DNA from: Planctomycetaceae bacterium
Lineage (GTDB): Bacteria; Planctomycetota; Planctomycetia; Pirellulales; PALSA-1355
DNA length: 64,000 nucleotides
Direction of reading: 5' to 3'
NCBI GenBank assembly: GCA_003153375.1
Contig: PLYM01000217.1
Span: 18,825-82,824 of the forward strand
The position numbers were made by a program, and so were the translations under genes. Within the stretch, counting starts at the first letter, position 1. Each line of letters starts with the position of its first letter. The notes under the pieces are model-generated. The model did no database searches, was not told the origin of the DNA, and saw only the letters and a list, made by a program, of their open reading frames with translations. Shown piece by piece: positions 1 through 9,695 of the stretch.

Positions 1-731
1 GAAAACCCCAACCGCATGCCAGCGCCGGCCGAGAAGACGATCGCCGTCAATTCGAACGGGCCGTGCGCGGTGACAAACTGCAAAAAGTTCACCCGCTCCT
101 CGAGCGTCAGCATGTAGCCGAACGTGGCCCCCAATTGCATGGCGTTGAAAACGACCGTAAATAAACCGCCAATTCCGAACAACAGCCCTCCCGCGAAGCA
201 CCGCAGGCCAATGCCGGCATTGTGTTGAACATAGAAGCCCGTCATCGCCGAATCCATGCCCCCAGGGCGACCGCGGATGGGCCGAGAAAAGTTTTCGCGG
301 TACGACTCCATCGCGGCCTGGCCGATCGCCTTGTCGGCGTACTCGCGCGAGGTATAAGCCAGGTACAGTGACAGCGCGAAGATGCCCCAGAAAATCGCGA
401 ATGCCAGCCACAACGCCCGGTCGCGCACCAACTTCCGCGGCAACTCGACGAACATCGTGCGGCCCCACTGCCGCCAGCGGAAAGTCTGGCTGCGATAGAG
501 TTGATTGTGCGCGCGACCCACGAGTTGATGGAGATACTCGACCGTGTCGAGCGGCAGTTGATAGGCATCGGCCAGCGCCAGGTCGGCACAGGCGCCCCGA
601 TAGAGACTGGCAAATCGCGAGACCTTGGCCCCGCCCAACGGCCGCGGGCCGCGCCTCTCCATCAGCCGGCACAAGCTTTCCAACTCGTGCCATTGCTCGC
701 GCCGTCGTTCCAACAGCAGGGCGACTTTCAT
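1..731 (-). CDS. Stage II sporulation protein M (SpoIIM)-like integral membrane protein, partial at window edge
   Basis: Minus-strand reading from ATG at 731: MKVALLLERRREQWHELESLCRLMERRG...; several hydrophobic segments; adjacent to an RDD protein as is common for this family; runs off the left edge. Confidence 0.75.
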   Translation of the reverse strand, partial: MKVALLLERRREQWHELESLCRLMERRGPRPLGGAKVSRFASLYRGACADLALADAYQLPLDTVEYLHQLVGRAHNQLYRSQTFRWRQWGRTMFVELPRKLVRDRALWLAFAIFWGIFALSLYLAYTSREYADKAIGQAAMESYRENFSRPIRGRPGGMDSAMTGFYVQHNAGIGLRCFAGGLLFGIGGLFTVVFNAMQLGATFGYMLTLEERVNFLQFVTAHGPFELTAIVFSAGAGMRLGF

Positions 732-1561
732 GGGCTGGCGACCTCCACCGGCACGGCCACGGGGGCGCGCAAGGTCGGCTCGTGACCCGGGCGATCGGCG
801 ATGAAGGTCCGATAGTAGAGCGCTGAGAGCAGCAAGTCAGGGTTCGTGTCGATCGGCAGCCCCCACCGCAGGCACAATGGCTCCGCCAGGTTGCGGGCGA
901 TCTCGAAACGGCGCGGCGCCGAAAACAGCTCGCGCCGCGCGACGTAGGTCGACAGCGCATGGCTCATCGCCCGGCTGGCCACGAAGCCGACCGGCAACGT
1001 CTGGGCAAAGGCGACCACCTCGGGGCGATTCATCATCACCAGGCCGCGGAGCTTGCTGCGTTTCTCGACGACCACGATCGTGCCGCTGGCCAGGTCGCCC
1101 AGCCGCTGGAACCGATTGTTCGCGGTCATCGTGGCCAGGGCCAACATGTAAAGCGGCACGACGCTCAATGCCAACGGCAGCGCGTCGACGTCGCGCAGCA
1201 CGTTGCGCAGCACGGCTTGCAGCGCGTTGATCGGCTGGCCATCGATCGACAGCACGCGCAACCCCAGCAGCCGCTTGCCGGGCGTCTGCCCGTTCCAGAA
1301 GGTTTCGAACAACCCACCGTAGAACCACGACAGCACGAACCAGACGACCAGGAACACGCCCAGCCCGATGCCCGACAGGGAGGCCACGGACAGCACCAGG
1401 CAGCCCATGGCCAACAGGAACAGCACCGCCGCACGGATCGCAAAATCGATCAAAAAGGCCGGCAGCCGCCGAAACGGCCCCGCCAGCACATAGGCGAACG
1501 CGATATTCTCCGGCGTGACAATCTCGATCCGCGAATCCAGTTGTCTCGGCAGTTTCGACAT
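728..1561 (-). CDS. RDD family membrane protein
   Basis: MSKLPRQLDSRIEIVTPENIAFAYVLAGPFRRLPAFLIDFAIRA...GQTPGKRLLGLRV; overlaps the downstream SpoIIM-like start by 4 nt. The supplied 728..2167 ORF is an upstream over-extension. Confidence 0.85.
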   Translation of the reverse strand: MSKLPRQLDSRIEIVTPENIAFAYVLAGPFRRLPAFLIDFAIRAAVLFLLAMGCLVLSVASLSGIGLGVFLVVWFVLSWFYGGLFETFWNGQTPGKRLLGLRVLSIDGQPINALQAVLRNVLRDVDALPLALSVVPLYMLALATMTANNRFQRLGDLASGTIVVVEKRSKLRGLVMMNRPEVVAFAQTLPVGFVASRAMSHALSTYVARRELFSAPRRFEIARNLAEPLCLRWGLPIDTNPDLLLSALYYRTFIADRPGHEPTLRAPVAVPVEVASP

Positions 1562-1615
1562 GCGACCATTATTCGCGCGCGAAACAAGACCCGCAAGGCG
1601 GAGCCAACAAAGTAA

Positions 1616-1660
1616 CAGGCTGAAGACTGAAGGCCGAAGGCTGAAGGCTGAAGGTCGGAC
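1616..1660. repeat. Short imperfect direct repeats (ctgaaggctgaagg-type)
   Basis: ctgaagactgaaggccgaaggctgaaggctgaagg read directly, in the intergenic region between RDD and SDR genes. Confidence 0.7.
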
Positions 1661-1823
1661 CGGGGGGAGTAAGCCCTTCGCCCCGGCGACACTTAGGTGG
1701 CGAATTTGCGTTTTCTTGCTTTCGTTTTCATCCTTCATACTTCCGCCTTCATCCTTTCCCCCGCCTTCCGCTCTCGGTACAGTGACGACTTCACCGACGA
1801 CTTCACCCTGAATGAGGTTTCCC

Positions 1824-2555
1824 ATGCGTTTGGCGGGCAAGACGGCGGTCATCACGGGCGGGGCGACGGGCATCGGGCTGGGCATTGCCGTGGCCTTTGC
1901 CAAGGAAGGTTGCCTGGTGGCAGTCGCGGGTCGCAGTGAGGAAAAGCTCAAGGCGGCGGCCGAATCGTGGAGCGGCGAGCCCAAGCTGTTGACCCATGCG
2001 GTCGACGTGGCCGATCGAGCCAGCGTCGGGCGGCTGTTCGACTGGGCCAACAAGAGCCTGGGGCACGTTGACATTCTGGTCAACAGCGCCGGTACCAACA
2101 CGGTCAAACGCTCGATGGCCGACATGCCGGGCGAAAGCTGGGATCTGGTGATGCAAGTCAACGCCACGGGGCCTTACAACTGCATCGCCGCCGTGCTACC
2201 CCAAATGCGCAGCCGCCGGGACGGCCTGATCATCAACATCGATTCGATCGCCGGCGTGCGGGCGAGCCTGTTGGGCGGTGTTGCCTACAGCGCCTCGAAA
2301 TTCGCCCTCACCGCGCTCAGCACGTCGGTCGCGCTGGAAGAAGGCAAGAACGGAATTCGCGTCACGAACATCTGTCCGGGCGAAGTCGACACGCCGCTGC
2401 TGCGGGCCCGACCCGTGCCGGTCACGGCCGAGCACCTGGGCCGAATCTTGCAGCCCTCGGACGTCGCCGAGGCCGCGCTGATGGTCGCCTGTCTGCCGCC
2501 CCGGGCCCACGTACACGAATTGATCATCAAGCCCACGCTGCAGGATTTTTCGTAG
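1824..2555 (+). CDS. SDR family NAD(P)-dependent oxidoreductase
   Basis: GKTAVITGGATGIGLGIA Rossmann motif, NSAG, YSASKFAL catalytic motif. Confidence 0.9.
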   Translation: MRLAGKTAVITGGATGIGLGIAVAFAKEGCLVAVAGRSEEKLKAAAESWSGEPKLLTHAVDVADRASVGRLFDWANKSLGHVDILVNSAGTNTVKRSMADMPGESWDLVMQVNATGPYNCIAAVLPQMRSRRDGLIINIDSIAGVRASLLGGVAYSASKFALTALSTSVALEEGKNGIRVTNICPGEVDTPLLRARPVPVTAEHLGRILQPSDVAEAALMVACLPPRAHVHELIIKPTLQDFS

Positions 2556-2574
2556 TCACGACCCGATTGAGGCG

Positions 2575-2910
2575 CTACGGCAGCCAACCCCGCAGGGCGT
2601 GATGCACCCCTGCGACAAAGTCCAGCAGGGCCCGTTCTTGCGCATGCGCGAGGGCCGTGAAGTTGGCATAGATCAGCAGCCCGTCGTAGCCGGCCAGCGT
2701 GTCGGGATTGAGCGATTCGAGCCGGTCGGAGTACGTCAGCTCGATGCCGCGCTTGGTCAGCACGGGCTCGATCTGTCGGAAGCGGTCGGCGGGCCGATGG
2801 TGGCCGTTGTCGCCCAGGAATAGCACCCGAATGGGCTTGGCATCAGCGGCCGTCACCGTGGTCGCCAGAGACACCGCCAAGGCCACCGCCAGAGCAACGT
2901 ACCGAAACAT
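2575..2910 (-). pseudogene. Truncated ThuA-like (trehalose utilisation) protein fragment with signal peptide
   Basis: MFRYVALAVALAVSLATTVTAADAKPIRVLFLGDNGHHRPADRFRQIEPVLTKRGIELTYSDR...LLIYANF then stops at about 111 aa; ThuA domains are about 200 aa. Confidence 0.6.
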
Positions 2911-3170
2911 GGAGACACTTCAAAAGTTGTCAAATTGTTTAGTTGCCAAACTAAGCCCAGCTATGGCACACTACAAGGGCCCGGCGGCTCTCCCGAGGGC
3001 GTTTCGCCCCCGCCTTTCGTCGGCGCCGAGTTCGACCAGCGTGCATATTTTCCCACGCGGAGCGATCAGGCATGCAATAAGCGGTTCACCATGGTCACCT
3101 GGGCAGTGGCGCCGCCGCAGCCGGAACTCGGCACGCCAGCCCTTCATCCCTTTGGCAGAGGAGATTGGCG

Positions 3171-4223
3171 ATGCTTGCTTTCCTAGCGAACCGTGTTCTT
3201 CGGCTTTCGTTCCCTTCGTGTTTCGCCATGGCCGCAATGGCCACGGCTCTCGCGCTCTCGCTTTGTCGAGCCCAAGAGGAGGATCCCTTTGGTCCGGCAC
3301 AGCCGTCGGCTGCCGCTAAGGAAAAGCCTGCCGATGAATCGAAGACGATGGAGGCCGTTCCCGAGGAGGCGGGCAAGTCCGCCGAATCCCAAGGGGCGGC
3401 GGCCCGTTCGGGTTTGAAGGACGCGCCGATCGAGATCCTCTCGAACAGCGAGCGCAATATTCTGCTGGAACTCGACAAGCCGACCTCGATCGAGTTCGTC
3501 GAAGAACCCTTGGCTGACGTCGTTAATGATCTGAAGGACCAGCATGGTATCGAGATACAGCTGGATGACAGAGCCTTGGATGACGCGGGAATTCCTCGTG
3601 ATACGCCGATCACGCTGCCGCGCATGAACAACCTTCCCTTGCGGTCGGTGCTCGGGTTGCTCCGTCGCAAGTACGGGGTGCATTACCTGGTTCAAGCAGA
3701 CATGCTGTTGATCACGTCCAAGGATGTGGCCGAGTCCGAGGAGAACCTGGTGCGGATGGTCTATCCCGTGGGCGATCTGGTCACCGACGCAGATGACGAC
3801 ACGGACTACGGCAGCGTCGTCAAAGCGATTGTCACGACGATCGACGCCAGCACTTGGCGAACCTATCCACGGCCCTCGCACATGGCGCGACCGCAGGCTA
3901 ACCCAGTGGCGCCCGCGGCGCCCCAGGCAGCTCCATCCGTTGGTCCGCAAACAGAAGTGCCGCATAGCGGCACGCTGCATCAGGTTACGGGCGGTTTTGG
4001 CGGGATGGGTGGCGGAATGATGGGCACGGGAACGGGCGGCATCGGATTGATCGCCGATTCCCCTGGGGGCGCCGCTGGCGGTCCGGGCACCGTGGTGGTC
4101 GTGGAAAGCTCCCAGAGTCTGGTCATCGCCCAAACGCGCGAGGTCCACGAAAAGGTGCGCGATCTGCTGAAATCGCTGCGCGTCGCTCGCAAAATCGCCG
4201 ACGACGCGGCCGATGACGAATAG
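3171..4223 (+). CDS. Exported protein with STN/secretin-like short domain, Gly/Met-rich C-terminal linker
   Basis: Signal peptide; PLADVVNDLKDQHGIEIQLDDRALDDAGIPRDTPITLP..LRSVLGLLRRKYGVHYLVQADMLLITSKDVAESEENL; paralogous to the next gene. Confidence 0.75.
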   Translation: MLAFLANRVLRLSFPSCFAMAAMATALALSLCRAQEEDPFGPAQPSAAAKEKPADESKTMEAVPEEAGKSAESQGAAARSGLKDAPIEILSNSERNILLELDKPTSIEFVEEPLADVVNDLKDQHGIEIQLDDRALDDAGIPRDTPITLPRMNNLPLRSVLGLLRRKYGVHYLVQADMLLITSKDVAESEENLVRMVYPVGDLVTDADDDTDYGSVVKAIVTTIDASTWRTYPRPSHMARPQANPVAPAAPQAAPSVGPQTEVPHSGTLHQVTGGFGGMGGGMMGTGTGGIGLIADSPGGAAGGPGTVVVVESSQSLVIAQTREVHEKVRDLLKSLRVARKIADDAADDE

Positions 4224-4325
4224 CAGCCTTTTCCAAGCCACCTCGGACCACGGAGACTCGCCATGGATTCCCAATAGCTCTGCACGGCTGCGTCGCGCGC
4301 CAATCGCATTGCTGGTTTCTCAAGG

Positions 4326-5033
4326 TTGTCGGGTGCCTTGAGCTTAATTGTTGCCTTGAGTTGTCTGTTGCCGATTGGGTGGGCCCGTGCGGCCGAGCCA
4401 GACCCGCGGAGCCCCGATTCATCAATCGAGTGCTTGCCCGTTGTTTCGCCACGCGAGCAGCGAGTCTTGACGGTCCTCGATCGGAAAGTTGAATTTGATT
4501 TTCAAGAGACCCCCTTGGTTGAGTTCGTCGACGAGCTTGACGGACGGTGCGGTGTCGCTGTGAAACTCGACCGTAGGGGCATCGGCGACGCGGGTGTGGC
4601 CTCTGACACGCCAATAAACTGCCGCGTCAGGGGCACTTCTCTGCGCGTCGCCCTGAAGCAATCGCTAACCGAGATTGGTTTGCATTACTTCCTCAAGGAT
4701 GGGGCCGTGGTGATCAGCAGCAAGGACGTTGCTGAGTCTGAAGACAATTTGTCGATACGCGTGTACTCAATTGGCGACATCGACGCTAATAACTACACTG
4801 GTCTCATCAATTGCATCACCGAGACCGTGTCCAAGAATTCTTGGGACGAGAACGGAGGGCCCGGAAAAATCGAGCCGGCAACCGGTTCGAAGTGTCTGAT
4901 CATTGCCCAGACCGATGAAGTACATGCCAAGATCCTGGACCTGTTGCGAGCGTTGCGCACCGCCCATAAACTGTGGCCGAGAGATGCGCGTCGTGGCGAG
5001 ATGGGCAGCGCGGTGGGTCAGGGAATGATGTAG
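4326..5033 (+). CDS. Exported protein, shorter paralogue of the preceding STN-like protein (TTG start)
   Basis: PLVEFVDELDGRCGVAVKLDRRGIGDAGVASDTPI..LRVALKQSLTEIGLHYFLKDGAVVISSKDVAESEDNL shares the ordered motif set with 3171..4223. Confidence 0.7.
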   Translation: MSGALSLIVALSCLLPIGWARAAEPDPRSPDSSIECLPVVSPREQRVLTVLDRKVEFDFQETPLVEFVDELDGRCGVAVKLDRRGIGDAGVASDTPINCRVRGTSLRVALKQSLTEIGLHYFLKDGAVVISSKDVAESEDNLSIRVYSIGDIDANNYTGLINCITETVSKNSWDENGGPGKIEPATGSKCLIIAQTDEVHAKILDLLRALRTAHKLWPRDARRGEMGSAVGQGMM

Positions 5034-5105
5034 GCATGTTTTGTGGTCGCGCAGGGAAGGTTCACGGCTTTGTGTTCCCATTTCAGAAGTTGATCGAACC
5101 AGAAT

Positions 5106-6041
5106 ATGGCCCACGATCTGGACATCCACCCCGCGTCGCCGGATGAGTTGGTCGCCGCGCATCGCAACGTGTTCGACATCTGGAGCAAGGGACTGCCGCT
5201 CGAGGAGCACCTTCGCTATCGGCTCCATTCTCCTTCGCACTGCCGGGCGAACTGGTTCGTCGGCACGATCGACGGCCAGGTCGTCGTCTCGTTGGGTTGT
5301 TATCCCCTCGGCTTTCGTCTGCGGGGCGAAACGGTCAGCGGCATCGCCATCGGTTCGGTGTACTCGCTGCGTGAGTTTCGCGGCCGAGGATTCGCGCCTC
5401 GGCTTCTGGCGGGCGTCGAAGAGCACGCCCGGCGGACGCGGACCGCGCTCGGCGTGTTGTACTCCGACATTGGCGCCGACTATTACGCCGCGCTCGGCTA
5501 TCAAGCCTGCCCTTCGTTCGAAGGCTGGTGTGCCCCCTCGGATTTGCCGCGGCCGGCAACGGCGAGCCGGCTGATGCGATTTGCCCCTGCCGAGAATCTG
5601 CCGGCCATCGCGAAGCTCTATGCCGACTATCACGGCGCGATGCCACTATCCGTGGCGCGCGACGGGGACTATTGGCAGTCGATCCTCGAAAAGAACGCGA
5701 CCGACGAGTTTTATGCGCTCTGCGAGCCGCAGGGTATCTGGCAGGGCTATGTGCGGATCGGTCGCAAGGGTGACGATTGGCGAATCACCGACCTGGCCCT
5801 GGCCAACCAGTCTGACGAGCTTGGCGAGCAGCTTTATGCGGCGCTCGGCGAGCTTGCTCGCTCAAACGGCGCGGCTCGCGTGGGCGGCTGGCTGAGCGAT
5901 ACCGGCGCCACCCGGAAGCTCTTCACGCTCACCCCGAGGGCAACCGAGATCACGATGATCAAGCCGCTGGCGGACGTTGGGCCGCTTGACCAGAGCCTGA
6001 TCGCTGGCACCAGCCGATTTTGCGAAATCGACCACGTGTAG
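5106..6041 (+). CDS. GNAT family N-acetyltransferase
   Basis: VYSLREFRGRGFAPRLLAGVEEHARRTRTALGVLYSDIGADYYAALGYQ: acetyl-CoA-binding motif and C-terminal GNAT signature. Confidence 0.8.
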   Translation: MAHDLDIHPASPDELVAAHRNVFDIWSKGLPLEEHLRYRLHSPSHCRANWFVGTIDGQVVVSLGCYPLGFRLRGETVSGIAIGSVYSLREFRGRGFAPRLLAGVEEHARRTRTALGVLYSDIGADYYAALGYQACPSFEGWCAPSDLPRPATASRLMRFAPAENLPAIAKLYADYHGAMPLSVARDGDYWQSILEKNATDEFYALCEPQGIWQGYVRIGRKGDDWRITDLALANQSDELGEQLYAALGELARSNGAARVGGWLSDTGATRKLFTLTPRATEITMIKPLADVGPLDQSLIAGTSRFCEIDHV

Positions 6042-6055
6042 CGAGCTGCGCGGCC

Positions 6056-6982
6056 TCACCCAGGTTCGCCGTCGCCGAGCGGCACGGGACGGACGTCGAC
6101 CGATACATCCATGCTGTGCTGGCCGCCGCCGATGAAGATGCCTTGGATGGGACAGATGTCGCCGTAGTCGCGGCCCCAACCGATCGTCACGTGGCCCAGC
6201 GATGGAACCAGATTGTTCGTGGGGTCGAACTCGATCCAGCCCAGCCCTGGACAATAGGCCGACAACCAGGCGTGCGAGGCATCGGCCCCCTGCATGCGCG
6301 GCTGGCCATCGGGCGGAGCGGTGACCAAATAACCGCTCATGTAACGGGCGGGCAGACCCAACAGCCGCAGGCAGCCAATCTGCAAATGGGCAAAGTCCTG
6401 GCAGACACCGCGACGAATGTCCAACACCGTGGCCAGCGGCGTACTGATGTTCGTGGCCGTCGGATCGTAGACGAAATGCCGGTTGATGCGCGCCGTCAGG
6501 TCGAGCACCGCCACCAGCCAGGGACGTTCTGGCGGGAACGACTCGGCGGCGAATTCGGCCAATCCGGGGCAGGCCGCCACGTGCGGCGAATCGAAGAGAA
6601 ACTGACGCGTGTCCAGGGCTTCGCTCGTGTTCGATGATTTGGCGAACTCGCGCACTTGCTCCCAGGGCGGTGTGGCTTCCGGAGGAATGTACTGAGCCGA
6701 TAGCACGCGCACTTCGCTTTCGGCCGTCACCAGCATCTCGTGATGGGCGTCGGGAATCGAAAAGAAGTGCACCTGATTGCCGAAGTAATCGAAGTAGTTT
6801 TCCAGCTTCGCCGGTGTCGGCTGAATGGTCAGCCGGTGCTCAAGGCACGTCTGTCGGGCCGTATTGCGCGGCGTGAGGTGGATTTCGTTCTGGCACAACG
6901 AAACCGGCTCGCCGTAGAAATAGGTGGTGGTGTGGACGACGTGATACCGCATCACGGTGCCAAGATCGAAGTTTTGCAGCAT
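6056..6982 (-). CDS. Transglutaminase-like family protein
   Basis: GVCQDFAHLQIGCLRLLGLPARYMSGYL...ASHAWLSAYCPGLGWIEFDPTNN Cys-His-Asp motifs; N-terminal beta module MRYHVVHTTTYFY. Confidence 0.9.
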   Translation of the reverse strand: MLQNFDLGTVMRYHVVHTTTYFYGEPVSLCQNEIHLTPRNTARQTCLEHRLTIQPTPAKLENYFDYFGNQVHFFSIPDAHHEMLVTAESEVRVLSAQYIPPEATPPWEQVREFAKSSNTSEALDTRQFLFDSPHVAACPGLAEFAAESFPPERPWLVAVLDLTARINRHFVYDPTATNISTPLATVLDIRRGVCQDFAHLQIGCLRLLGLPARYMSGYLVTAPPDGQPRMQGADASHAWLSAYCPGLGWIEFDPTNNLVPSLGHVTIGWGRDYGDICPIQGIFIGGGQHSMDVSVDVRPVPLGDGEPG

Positions 6983-7003
6983 AGGATTTCACGGCAGGCC
7001 AGG

Positions 7004-9553
7004 CTACGCGCGATGGATCTCCGTCAACTGATGGCTCGCGCCGGAGTGAACCAGATATTTTCGCGAAATGTTGCTGGCGAGTTCGCAAAGCTGCGTCGCC
7101 AGTTGCAGCAGGCTACCTTCGAGCCGCTGACGGATACCGTTTTCGTCCACCTCGGCCAGCGCCCCCAGGTCGGACAGCCGCACGCTCGAAAGCATCGCGA
7201 TCACCAGCCGCTGCTCGTCGCTCAACAGCGCTTCCGACTGGTGACGTGGTAGCCGCTCGACGTGGCTTGCCAGCGCGGCCAATTGATAGGCGATCGATCG
7301 TGGGTTCGTTTCGTCGGTGATCAACAAATCCAGCAGCGGCGCAAGCTGCAAGTTCGTGGCATATCGATTGCGATAGGTCATCGAGCTATCGGCGATCTCC
7401 AAAATCGCCTCCAGGACCGCATGTTCATTGCCGGCCGGAATGAACAGCGTCGTGCGGAGCAGCCCGATCATGTTCATGGCTCGCTCGGTCCGCCGGCCCA
7501 AGTCCAAAAACTGCCAACCCGGCCCGCGTGTCATGTTTTCCATGGCCACGCCGCTGAACGCCGAAAGATTGAGCACCATCTGATTGAGCATGGTCAACAC
7601 GTCGGACAGCGAGACCACGCCCAGCGGATAGCCGGGATGGAAGTCGTCGTCAATTCGCTTCAGGATGCGCCAGGTGTCGAGCGAGATGCGGTCGCGCACC
7701 ACCGTGGCGCCGCGCACCATCGAGGCCAGCACCGACAGCAGGCTGCCGGCCCGCTGCTGGTCGTAGAGATAGGCCAATACTTGCAGTTCCATCGCTGAGG
7801 CGGCCGAGCCGGTCCCACTTTCTTGCGGCGCGGGCGGCGAGCCAGTCAGGGCGCGAAACAAAATATCCAGCTCGCTCGCGTCGCCCGGCGAGTTTTCGCT
7901 GATCAGTCGGGTGAAGATGCTGCGCAGCAGTCGCACCAGGTCCTCGGCCCGCTCGACGTGGCGGCCAAGCCAGAACAGGTTGTCGGCCACGCGGCTGGGC
8001 AGATCGTGACCGCTGCGCCGCGGCGCCAGGGGCGTGCCCGGCGGCTGCAACAAGGTAACCGGTGCGACCGGCCCATCGGCCAACACCCACACGTCCTTGC
8101 TCCCCTGCCCCACGAACATCGACTCGCCGAGGGCTTCCGGCGACGCGCTCACGTGGGCCAGGGCCCCGGGCAGCACGCGGTACGAATCGCCCGCGGCCAC
8201 CGAAAAGGTTCGCACCGCGATGTGGCCAGCCACCAGCGAGCCATCGCTCCACACCGGAGCGCTCGAGCGGACCACCAGTTCCTGAGCGACGAACTTGGCT
8301 CCCGCCGTGCGAATGCGAGCAACGAGCTGTTCCTTTTCCGTGCTGCTCAGCGAGCCGCCATGCACGCTCTTGCTGGCCGTGTCACCCAAGGCCGAGCGAA
8401 TGATCAACCGATCGAGGTTTTCGAGCACGAAGGGCAGTGACTTTTCGTCGCCGCACCACCAGGTGCGAACCGAAGGAAGCTCCAGCGGTTCGGACAGCAG
8501 CCGCTGGCAAAGCGCGGGCAGGAAGGCCATCAGCGCCGGCGATTCCACCAGCCCGCTGCCCAGGGCATTGGCCAGCACCACGTTTCCTTGCCGTGCCGCG
8601 TGGGTCAACCCGGGCACGCCCTGGCGCGACCGACCGCCCAGTTCCAGCGGATCGCAAAACTCCTGTCGCACACGGCGCATCACCACGTCGACGTTGATCA
8701 GCCCACCGAGCGTCTTGAGATAGACGCGATTGTCGCGCACGGTCAGGTCTTCACCCTCGACCAGCGTATAGCCCAAATAGCGCGCCAGGTACGAATCCTC
8801 GAAATAGGTGGGGCTCGCCGGACCGGGGCTCAGCAGCACGGTTTGTGGGTTTTCGCGGTGCCGCAACGCGAGATCGGCCAGCGTGTCGCGCAGGGTCATG
8901 AAGAACCCGGCCAACCGCTCGACCCGGCAATGATGAAACACGTGCGGAATCATCCGCGAGATCACGATTCGGTTTTCCACCGCATAGCCGGCTCCGACCG
9001 GAGCTTCGCTGCGGTCGGCCACGACCCACCAGGCGCCCTCGGGCGAGCGCGCCAGGTGCGCGGCGTGCAAGTGCAGATAGCGATCGCCCGGCACGCTCCA
9101 GCCGTGGCAGGGACGCAGAAAGCCTGGATGGCCGAGGATCAGCTCACTCGGCAACAGGCCCTCGCGCAGCAGGTGCTGCGGACCGTAGACATCCTGCAAG
9201 ATGGCATTGAGCAGTCGCGCCCGTTGCGTCAGTCCGGCCGATAGCCGCGACCATTCGCCCGATTCCATCACCAGCGGCAGCGCGTCGAGCTCCCAACGGC
9301 GGTCGCGTCCTTGCGGATCGCTGTGTACGTTATACGTCACGCCGTTTTCGTCGATCAACCGCCGCGCTTGCTGCCAACGACGCGTCAGCTCGAGCGGCCC
9401 CAGGCCGTCAACCAGCGAGGCGAACTCGCCCCAATGGCCGCGCAGGCGACCATCGCCGGCGAACATTTCGTCGTACACGGCCCCCGGCGGCTCATAGCGT
9501 GCGAAGACGCTTTTGTCCGCCAAAGGGTTCAGGGCGATATGGGCAGAATTCAT
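7004..9553 (-). CDS. Fusion protein: circularly permuted ATP-grasp (type 2) plus alpha-E domain
   Basis: N-terminus YDEMFAGDGRLRGHWGEFA... with ATP-grasp features; C-terminus PSRVADNLFWLGRHVERAEDLVRLLRS alpha-E signature. Confidence 0.85.
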   Translation of the reverse strand: MNSAHIALNPLADKSVFARYEPPGAVYDEMFAGDGRLRGHWGEFASLVDGLGPLELTRRWQQARRLIDENGVTYNVHSDPQGRDRRWELDALPLVMESGEWSRLSAGLTQRARLLNAILQDVYGPQHLLREGLLPSELILGHPGFLRPCHGWSVPGDRYLHLHAAHLARSPEGAWWVVADRSEAPVGAGYAVENRIVISRMIPHVFHHCRVERLAGFFMTLRDTLADLALRHRENPQTVLLSPGPASPTYFEDSYLARYLGYTLVEGEDLTVRDNRVYLKTLGGLINVDVVMRRVRQEFCDPLELGGRSRQGVPGLTHAARQGNVVLANALGSGLVESPALMAFLPALCQRLLSEPLELPSVRTWWCGDEKSLPFVLENLDRLIIRSALGDTASKSVHGGSLSSTEKEQLVARIRTAGAKFVAQELVVRSSAPVWSDGSLVAGHIAVRTFSVAAGDSYRVLPGALAHVSASPEALGESMFVGQGSKDVWVLADGPVAPVTLLQPPGTPLAPRRSGHDLPSRVADNLFWLGRHVERAEDLVRLLRSIFTRLISENSPGDASELDILFRALTGSPPAPQESGTGSAASAMELQVLAYLYDQQRAGSLLSVLASMVRGATVVRDRISLDTWRILKRIDDDFHPGYPLGVVSLSDVLTMLNQMVLNLSAFSGVAMENMTRGPGWQFLDLGRRTERAMNMIGLLRTTLFIPAGNEHAVLEAILEIADSSMTYRNRYATNLQLAPLLDLLITDETNPRSIAYQLAALASHVERLPRHQSEALLSDEQRLVIAMLSSVRLSDLGALAEVDENGIRQRLEGSLLQLATQLCELASNISRKYLVHSGASHQLTEIHRA

Positions 9554-9695
9554 CCGATTCCTGGAGCGGGGGCAAGCAAGTCGGGACTACGCGCCCAGGG
9601 CGGATTGACCGCCGGCACGTTGATGGATGTCGGCGTTCCTTGCCGACTCGTCTCTCTCACTAAAATAATACGCCTACTTGGGCGGCTCAACGCGA

